From Candidatus Corynebacterium faecipullorum (GTDB taxonomy: Bacteria > Actinomycetota > Actinomycetes > Mycobacteriales > Mycobacteriaceae): a stretch of 11,734 nucleotides of DNA. A program made the position numbers and the translations under genes. The notes beneath the pieces are model-generated. The model was not told the DNA's origin. It saw only the letters and a list, made by a program, of their open reading frames with translations, and did not search any database. This document shows positions 7,799-11,734 of this stretch, piece after piece; the first letter of the stretch is position 1; each line of letters begins with the position of its first letter. The stretch spans positions 1 through 11,734 of the forward strand of contig DXEO01000098.1 of the NCBI GenBank assembly GCA_019114925.1. The letters run 5' to 3'.

Positions 7799-7818
7799 GG
7801 GCGGCCGTCGGGCCGCCC
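7799..7818 (+). terminator. GC-rich hairpin after ispG, possible terminator
   Basis: GGGCGGCC (7799-7806) and GGCCGCCC (7811-7818) form a perfect 8-bp stem with a 4-nt loop, 16 bases after the ispG stop. Only TT follows, so there is no U-tract. Such hairpins are common after high-GC actinobacterial genes, but their efficiency is uncertain. The next promoter-like box begins 9 bases later. Confidence 0.5.
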
Positions 7819-7826
7819 TTGGCTGC

Positions 7827-7841
7827 TACGCTGCCCAACCA
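7827..7841 (+). promoter_or_regulatory. Putative -10 box giving a leaderless PBP transcript
   Basis: TACGCT at 7827-7832 fits TANNNT and stands 8 nt before the ATG at 7841. There is no Shine-Dalgarno sequence between them, which supports a leaderless start. It also argues against the upstream GTG at 7796, because that frame would run through the hairpin. Confidence 0.5.
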
Positions 7842-9691
7842 TGAAGAAGTTCGTGGCGCTGCTCGGTGCGGCAAGCATCGCGGCGTCGTCCTTGGTGGGA
7901 TGCACCCCCAAGCCGGTGTCCGCGCGCCCAGTTGCTGAGCAATTCCTGGAAGACATGGAAACCCGCAACAATGAGGACCTAGCGCAGCTCGTTGATGACA
8001 GCGCCACCGCTACGGATACCCTCGACGCTACCTTCGCGGGCCTGCAAGCAGAAGGCCTCGACGTTGAATTGACCGACGTCGAGCAGGAGGAAGCCAAGGC
8101 GACTGCGCACTATTCAGTAACGTGGACCTTGCCGCGTAACCGTTCTTTGCGCTATGACACGTCCATGTCCTTGACACGCAAGGATAAGGACTGGACTGTC
8201 AGATGGCAGCCCAGCATCATCCACCCTGACCTCGGTGCGCACCAGCACCTTGAGCTGCGTTCGATCGCTCCGAAACGCGCTGGCGTGGTCTCCTCCGATG
8301 GGGTGGAACTCATGTCTCCGGGCTTGCAATACCGTCTCGTCGTCGACACCGACGCCGTAGATGATCCCCGCTCTGTCGCCGCAAAAGTATCCGGCGCGCT
8401 GAGTCAAGCGCATCGGGAGGATGATTCCTTCCCCGAAATTGATTCTGGAGAGCTCGCCAAGAATTTCGAAGAGGTCGATGGTGCTTACTCGGTCACCATG
8501 CTCAACGAGGCTCAGGCAGCACGGCTGCGCCCGGTTCTGGAGAACCAGAAGGGGATTCGCTTCAACGAGGAACCCGCGCTTATCACGCGCGATACTGGTT
8601 TGGCCCCGGAAATCCTCGCCCGCGTGCGGACGATGGTCTCTGAGGACGTCGACGGGACTAATGGCTGGTCCGTCTCGGTAGTCAACGAGCATGGCGCCGC
8701 GCTTTCCGACGTCGAGTATCACGAACCCGAGGCAGCTCCTTCTGTCAAAGTTTCGCTGGACTATGACGTCCAGCGTGCTGCGCAAGAAGCGGTCAATCTG
8801 CGCCCCGAGTATGAGGCTATGATCGTGGCCATGCGCCCTTCGACGGGCGAGATACTCGCCGTTGCCCAAACCCCGGAAGCGGATAAGAAGGGTGATATCG
8901 CCCTCCAAGGTCAGTTCCCTCCCGGCTCGGTGTTCAAGATCATTACGGCTTCGGCGGGCGTCGACAAGCAAGGCCTTTCGCCAGACTCCATCGTGCCGTG
9001 CCCCGGAACCATGAACCTGTATGGGCGAACCGTGACCAACTACAACGGCTTCTCCCTCGGCTCGGTGCCGCTGCGCCAGGCCTTCGCGCAATCCTGTAAC
9101 ACCACCTTCGCGCAGATCTCGACGGACCTTCCGAAGGGAGAGCTGCGCGATGTGGGCAAGCAATATGGTCTGGGCATCGACTATGAGGTGCCCGGCATCT
9201 CGACTCTCACCGGTTCCATCCCCGAGGGTGAAACTCCTCTGGAGCGCACGGAAGCTGGCTATGGTCAGGGCCTAGACCTTGTGTCTCCCTTTGGCATGGC
9301 CCTTGTCTCATCGACAGTTGCGGCAGGCAAGACCCCGACGCCAACGCTCATCGAGTCACGCGAAACCAAAGTCTCCGAGGAGGTCCCCGCGCCCAGCGAG
9401 GAAACCCTGGCTCAAGTGCGTGACATGATGCGTCAGGTAGTGGCGAGCGGTACCGCCGCTGGAATGCAGGCCCAGGGGACCGTCTATGGCAAGACCGGTG
9501 AGGCGGAAATCAACGGCGGCTCGCACGCCTGGTTTACCGGATTCCGGGATGATGACATTGCTTTCGCAACGCTCGTCGTCTTGGGTGGTGGCTCGACCAT
9601 TTCGGTCAATATCACTGATAATTTCCTGCAGCGTCTGGACGCCCTCCGCGCGGAAGGCCACGGTGAGGTTGCTCCCGCACAAGAGCAGTAG
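7841..9691 (+). CDS. Penicillin-binding lipoprotein (class B transpeptidase with MecA-like N-terminal domain)
   Basis: A DD-transpeptidase that cross-links peptidoglycan on the outer face of the membrane and is a beta-lactam target. It corresponds by position and architecture to PBP-lipo (Rv2864c) of M. tuberculosis and to a class B PBP of C. glutamicum. At 616 aa it begins with a lipoprotein signal peptide (KK, hydrophobic core, lipobox LVGC with lipidated C21). An NTF2-like MecA_N-type domain follows at about 30-130, then a dimerisation-like linker. The transpeptidase domain carries the SxxK motif S363-K366 (SVFK), SCN at 418-420 and KTG at 551-553, so all catalytic motifs are intact. The start at 7841 is chosen because the signal peptide begins there and TACGCT is 8 nt upstream. 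No shape, elongation or cell-division partner lies beside it, and whether it acts in septal or polar synthesis cannot be told. Confidence 0.93.
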   Translation: MKKFVALLGAASIAASSLVGCTPKPVSARPVAEQFLEDMETRNNEDLAQLVDDSATATDTLDATFAGLQAEGLDVELTDVEQEEAKATAHYSVTWTLPRNRSLRYDTSMSLTRKDKDWTVRWQPSIIHPDLGAHQHLELRSIAPKRAGVVSSDGVELMSPGLQYRLVVDTDAVDDPRSVAAKVSGALSQAHREDDSFPEIDSGELAKNFEEVDGAYSVTMLNEAQAARLRPVLENQKGIRFNEEPALITRDTGLAPEILARVRTMVSEDVDGTNGWSVSVVNEHGAALSDVEYHEPEAAPSVKVSLDYDVQRAAQEAVNLRPEYEAMIVAMRPSTGEILAVAQTPEADKKGDIALQGQFPPGSVFKIITASAGVDKQGLSPDSIVPCPGTMNLYGRTVTNYNGFSLGSVPLRQAFAQSCNTTFAQISTDLPKGELRDVGKQYGLGIDYEVPGISTLTGSIPEGETPLERTEAGYGQGLDLVSPFGMALVSSTVAAGKTPTPTLIESRETKVSEEVPAPSEETLAQVRDMMRQVVASGTAAGMQAQGTVYGKTGEAEINGGSHAWFTGFRDDDIAFATLVVLGGGSTISVNITDNFLQRLDALRAEGHGEVAPAQEQ

Positions 9692-9722
9692 CGCGTGCTT
9701 ACTAGTGCGCCAGTAGTGCTCT

Positions 9723-9761
9723 TTGTCGGGTGCTGGGCAAGAGGGCTACCATGAGTAGTTA
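9723..9761 (+). promoter_or_regulatory. Putative promoter for leaderless map transcript
   Basis: TACCAT at 9747-9752 is a TANNNT -10 box 8 nt before the ATG at 9761. A -35-like TTGTCG lies at 9723-9728 with an 18-nt spacer, the best -35 among the promoters in this window. No Shine-Dalgarno sequence is correctly spaced. An ATG at 9751 opens only a five-codon frame and is not the start. Confidence 0.55.
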
Positions 9762-10630
9762 TGACTAAGCGCGCGATGCTGAAACAAGAAAAAGATACCC
9801 CCATCCGCAAGGTACCGAAGGATATTGAGCGCCCAGAGTACGTGTGGAAGGACACAGTCCAGGAAGCTCAGGGTGAGCCATTCGTTCAGACCCCAGAGAT
9901 TATTGAGGCCATGCGTGAGGCCTCCCGGATAGCCGCTAACGCCCTTCAGGAGGCCGGAAAGGCTGTGGCACCTGGTGTGACCACGGATGAAATTGACCGC
10001 GTGGCTCACGAGTACATGTGTGACCACGGCGCCTACCCGTCGACGCTGGGATATTTGGGCTTCCCGAAATCTTGCTGCGTCTCCCTTAACGAGATCGTCT
10101 GCCACGGAATCCCGGATACCACGGTGATTGAGGACGGCGACATTGTGAACATCGACGTCACTGCGTTCAAGAATGGTGTGCATGGCGATACGAACGCCAC
10201 TTTCCTTGCCGGTAACGTCACCGAGGAACACAAGCTGCTGGTGGAGCGCACCAAGGAAGCGATGATGCGCGGCATTAAGGCCGCTAAGCCGGGCCGTGAG
10301 ATTAACGTCATCGGACGCGTCATTGAGTCTTATGCTCACCGCTTTGGCTACAACGTGGTCACTGACTTTACCGGTCACGGTGTAGGCCCCACCTTCCATA
10401 ACGGGTTGGTTGTGCTGCACTACGATTCCATGACCTACCGCGATATCCTCGAGCCTGGAATGACCTTGACCATCGAGCCGATGATTAACCTGGGTTCGCT
10501 GGATTATGAGATTTGGGATAACGGTTGGACCGTCCAGAACACCGATGGAAAGTTCACAGCCCAGTTCGAGCACACCATCGTCATCACCGATGATGGCAAC
10601 GAGATTCTCACCCTTCCGGATGAGGCCTAG
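9761..10630 (+). CDS. map: Methionine aminopeptidase, type I
   Basis: Cytoplasmic metallo-enzyme that removes the N-terminal methionine from new proteins when the second residue is small. At 289 aa it carries an N-terminal extension of about 40 residues, like MetAP1c (MapB, Rv2861c) of M. tuberculosis; in that protein the extension is thought to help ribosome association. The five metal ligands of the pita-bread fold are all present: D132 (NIDVT), D143 (GDTNATF), H206 (TGHGVG), E239 (TIEPM) and E270 (QFEHT). It follows the PBP gene by 69 bp with its own promoter-like box. Two hairpins follow the TAG stop, the second a strong terminator. Many actinobacteria encode a second map gene elsewhere, which this window cannot show. 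Confidence 0.96.
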   Translation: MTKRAMLKQEKDTPIRKVPKDIERPEYVWKDTVQEAQGEPFVQTPEIIEAMREASRIAANALQEAGKAVAPGVTTDEIDRVAHEYMCDHGAYPSTLGYLGFPKSCCVSLNEIVCHGIPDTTVIEDGDIVNIDVTAFKNGVHGDTNATFLAGNVTEEHKLLVERTKEAMMRGIKAAKPGREINVIGRVIESYAHRFGYNVVTDFTGHGVGPTFHNGLVVLHYDSMTYRDILEPGMTLTIEPMINLGSLDYEIWDNGWTVQNTDGKFTAQFEHTIVITDDGNEILTLPDEA

Positions 10631-10634
10631 CGTT

Positions 10635-10651
10635 TAAGCGCAGAGCGCTTA
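10635..10651 (+). repeat. Small perfect hairpin just after map
   Basis: TAAGCGC (10635-10641) and GCGCTTA (10645-10651) form a 7-bp stem with a 3-nt loop, beginning 4 bases after the map stop. No T-run follows. It may assist termination or protect the 3' end of the map mRNA. Confidence 0.4.
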
Positions 10652-10668
10652 TACATTGCCAAAACCAA

Positions 10669-10718
10669 ACAAAGCCCTCCGCGTCTCCGTGGGATTCACA
10701 GGACGCGGAGGGCTTTGT
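10669..10718. terminator. Bidirectional intrinsic terminator after map
   Basis: A perfect 17-bp inverted repeat (10669-10685 and 10702-10718) with a 16-nt loop that can pair a little further. The GC-rich core is GCCCTCCGCGTC. In the plus direction the stem ends in CTTTGT, a weak U-tract for map. In the minus direction the stem is followed by TTTGGTTTTGG, a better tract, for the decayed small gene at 10740-10916. This mirrors the terminator at 3459-3505. Confidence 0.88.
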
Positions 10719-10739
10719 GCTGCCAGCTACGAAGGTGAA

Positions 10740-10916
10740 CTAGAAGGAGACGTTCTTGATGGCCTGACCCACCTACTCAGGGATAACGCCGGAGTACACC
10801 GCGCAGCTGTAGAAGGCAACGGGGGAGGAAACAGCAGCAGCAACCATAGCGATGGTGCCGCCGAATGCAACAGTGAGAGCGGTAACCCCGGTAATGGCGG
10901 CCTTGCGAATGCGGAT
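10740..10916 (-). pseudogene. Remnant of a small secreted or membrane peptide gene
   Basis: The minus strand reads IRIRKAAITGVTALTVAF at its start: a basic head (RIRK) followed by a hydrophobic core, as in a signal peptide or a single membrane helix. The frame would give about 58 codons ending in TAG at 10742-10740. Two lesions are seen. The codon where ATG would be expected, five to eight bases after an AAAGGA Shine-Dalgarno, is ATC (10916-10914). Codon 48 is TAG (10775-10773) where TGG would give IPEWVGQAIKNVSF. A -10-like TATAGT (complement of 10954-10959) lies about 40 bp upstream and a T-rich terminator lies downstream, so promoter and terminator survive around a broken frame. A non-standard ATC or upstream TTG (10970) start cannot be ruled out. 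Product family not recognised. Confidence 0.5.
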
Positions 10917-10953
10917 GGTGTGAATCCTTTTAAACCTCGAAGGAACTGGTTTA

Positions 10954-10959
10954 ACTATA
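10954..10959 (-). promoter_or_regulatory. Putative -10 box for the small decayed gene
   Basis: The minus strand reads TATAGT, a near-consensus -10, predicting a transcript start near 10947. The presumed IS end at 10998 is about 40 bp upstream, so the insertion may have changed or removed its -35 or an activator site. Confidence 0.4.
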
Positions 10960-11067
10960 GGGTGCCCCAAGCCAGTTGAGCGATTTTAGCGTAAACAGGC
11001 TCTTCCGGTTTTGGAGTGCGTAGTGGGGTGAGGTAGAACACGACGGGTTCAGCGGGTCACCACAACA

Positions 11068-11127
11068 TATAGGGATCCCTGGTGTGAAGATGAAAGTTGT
11101 TACACAACCATCTAAACCCACCAGGGA
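11068..11127 (+). promoter_or_regulatory. IS internal promoter and SD-occluding inverted repeat
   Basis: TCCCTGGTG (11076-11084) and CACCAGGGA (11119-11127) are perfect 9-bp inverted repeats 34 nt apart. The right arm contains AGGGA (11123-11127), the likely ribosome-binding site of the transposase start at 11136. Between them is a smaller hairpin, GTTGT (11096-11100) and ACAAC (11104-11108). A -10-like TATAGG at 11068-11073 would start transcription near 11080, inside the left arm. Transcripts from the IS promoter would then lack part of the arm, while transcripts entering from outside could fold and hide the site. Confidence 0.45.
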
Positions 11128-11135
11128 CCCGTACT

Positions 11136-11734
11136 GTGAAGCCTACTGGAAACCTCGTTGCCGACACCATCTGCCGTACCGCGGAAATCGGACTTGCCAT
11201 CACCGGTGCCGCTGATGCCGGAGCGTTGACCATCTTTGAGGCTAGGCCAGTAGCCGTTTTCGGCGTGTGCCCGGACTGCGGGCAGGCTGGCAAGTTACGT
11301 GACCACGTCACCCGTCGACTCGTTGATCTTCCTGTCGTCGGATTCCCCACTAGGCTGCACGTAAAAGTCCCCAGATTCTTATGCACAGCCGACTTATGTA
11401 AGAGGAAGATCTTCCAAGAATCTTTAACCTGCGTGGATGACGGTGCCAAGCTTACTCACCGAGTCACCCGCTGGATCTTGCAGCGCCTAGCCATAGATCG
11501 AATGAGTGTGTCCGCTACCGCCAAAGCACTCGGTGTGGGCTGGGACCTAGTCAACCAGGTCGCACTGGATGCCTGCCGCCAGCTTGTCTACGGCGACCTG
11601 ACCACCTAGACGGGGTTCGCATCCTCGGAGTCGATGAACAAGTATGGAAACACACCCGCAAACCAGGCCAGGCATCAAACCTGGTGACCATACTCGTTGA
11701 CCTCACCCCGCTGGTGGACGGGCGTGGGCCTGCT
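11136..11734 (+). pseudogene. tnp: ISL3-family transposase, frameshifted and 3'-truncated by the window
   Basis: Transposase of the ISL3 (DDE) type. From the GTG at 11136 the first frame gives 157 aa ending in TAG at 11607-11609. It contains a zinc-ribbon with CPDC at 45-48 and CTADLC at 83-88, then a helix-turn-helix-like region at about 112-145 (TRWILQR to GWDLVN). The protein then continues in the -1 frame: LDGVRILGVDEQVWKHTRK, where the D at 11633-11635 is the likely first catalytic Asp of the DDE triad, and this frame stays open to 11734. Loss of one C in an ACCCACC run (now ACCACC at 11601-11606) explains the shift. The break separates the DNA-binding part from the catalytic part, so this copy is probably inactive unless the base is a sequencing error. 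GTG is preferred over TTG at 11097 because homologues begin near here and AGGGA lies 8 nt upstream. Confidence 0.85.

Larger units (their letters stand above)
10998..11734 (+). mobile_element. Left part of an ISL3-family insertion sequence (IS1207/IS13869/IS31831-like), cut by the window
   Basis: The left terminal inverted repeat appears to begin at 10998 with GGCTCTTCCGGTTTTGGAGT, resembling the GGCTCTTC-type ends of corynebacterial ISL3 elements. The transposase frame starts 138 bp inside and runs off the window, so the right end and the target duplication cannot be seen. ISL3 elements normally make an 8-bp duplication; the left copy would be CGTAAACA at 10990-10997. The element lies in the intergenic space after map and upstream of the small decayed gene. 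The boundary is from memory of the family ends and needs the right end to confirm it. Confidence 0.75.

Noticed and set aside
7796..7840. Earlier GTG start for the PBP at 7796
   Set aside because: The added residues come from the hairpin at 7799-7818 and would bury the lipoprotein signal peptide behind an Arg/Pro-rich tail.
9692..9746. Repeated TAGTGC motifs before map as an operator
   Set aside because: Two short copies with irregular spacing and weak symmetry are within chance for this composition.
10656..10979. Plus-strand 107-codon frame after map
   Set aside because: It starts in the flank of the terminator, runs through its stem and is antisense to the signal-peptide-like small gene; its low-complexity Gly/Ser/Asn composition is not protein-like, and it has no ribosome-binding site.
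11601..11609. Programmed -1 frameshift in the transposase
   Set aside because: There is no slippery heptamer, and the family is normally encoded in one frame.
1..11734. CRISPR array, tRNA, rRNA, riboswitch or prophage genes
   Set aside because: I saw no regularly spaced repeats, no cloverleaf-like segment, no long conserved leader and no phage genes; the only mobile element seen is the IS at the right end.

Overview
This window looks like chromosomal DNA of a Corynebacterium, or a very close relative in the Mycobacteriales. It is moderately GC-rich and mostly uses TAG stop codons. Several genes lack a ribosome-binding site and seem to be leaderless behind TANNNT -10 boxes. The gene order dxr - rip1 - ispG - lipoprotein PBP - map matches the conserved actinobacterial arrangement known from Mycobacterium tuberculosis (Rv2870c to Rv2861c). 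I cannot fix the species from sequence alone.

Layout: positions 1-956 hold the 3' part of rlmN, a 23S rRNA/tRNA A2503/A37 methyltransferase. Positions 1034-3435 are a two-gene ABC-2 type exporter operon, with a palindromic operator-like element over its promoter. A 21-bp perfect hairpin terminator separates it from a convergent small membrane protein gene of the DUF2631 type (3524-3973, minus). A divergent intergenic region then leads to dxr (4166-5332), the site-2 protease gene rip1 (5347-6555), ispG (6620-7783), a penicillin-binding lipoprotein (7841-9691) and map (9761-10630). dxr and ispG are two steps of the MEP isoprenoid pathway, which supplies decaprenyl phosphate and menaquinone precursors. 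The PBP builds the wall, and Rip1 is a membrane regulator of envelope stress, so the block is an envelope and precursor neighbourhood.

The right end (10631-11734) is accessory and decayed. It holds a bidirectional terminator, the remains of a small minus-strand gene for a secreted or membrane peptide (start codon lost and an in-frame TAG), and the left end of an ISL3-family insertion sequence. The IS transposase carries a 1-nt frameshift, and the element runs off the window.

Most notable observations: (1) rip1 is split by one in-frame TAG that separates its HEAGH motif from its NxxPxPPFDGG motif; (2) a 29-bp near-palindrome sits exactly over the promoter of the ABC exporter; (3) four genes share a TANNNT-N7/8-start codon geometry, predicting leaderless mRNAs; (4) the IS has an inverted repeat that could hide the transposase ribosome-binding site only in read-through transcripts. 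I found no CRISPR array, tRNA, rRNA or clearly new defence system.
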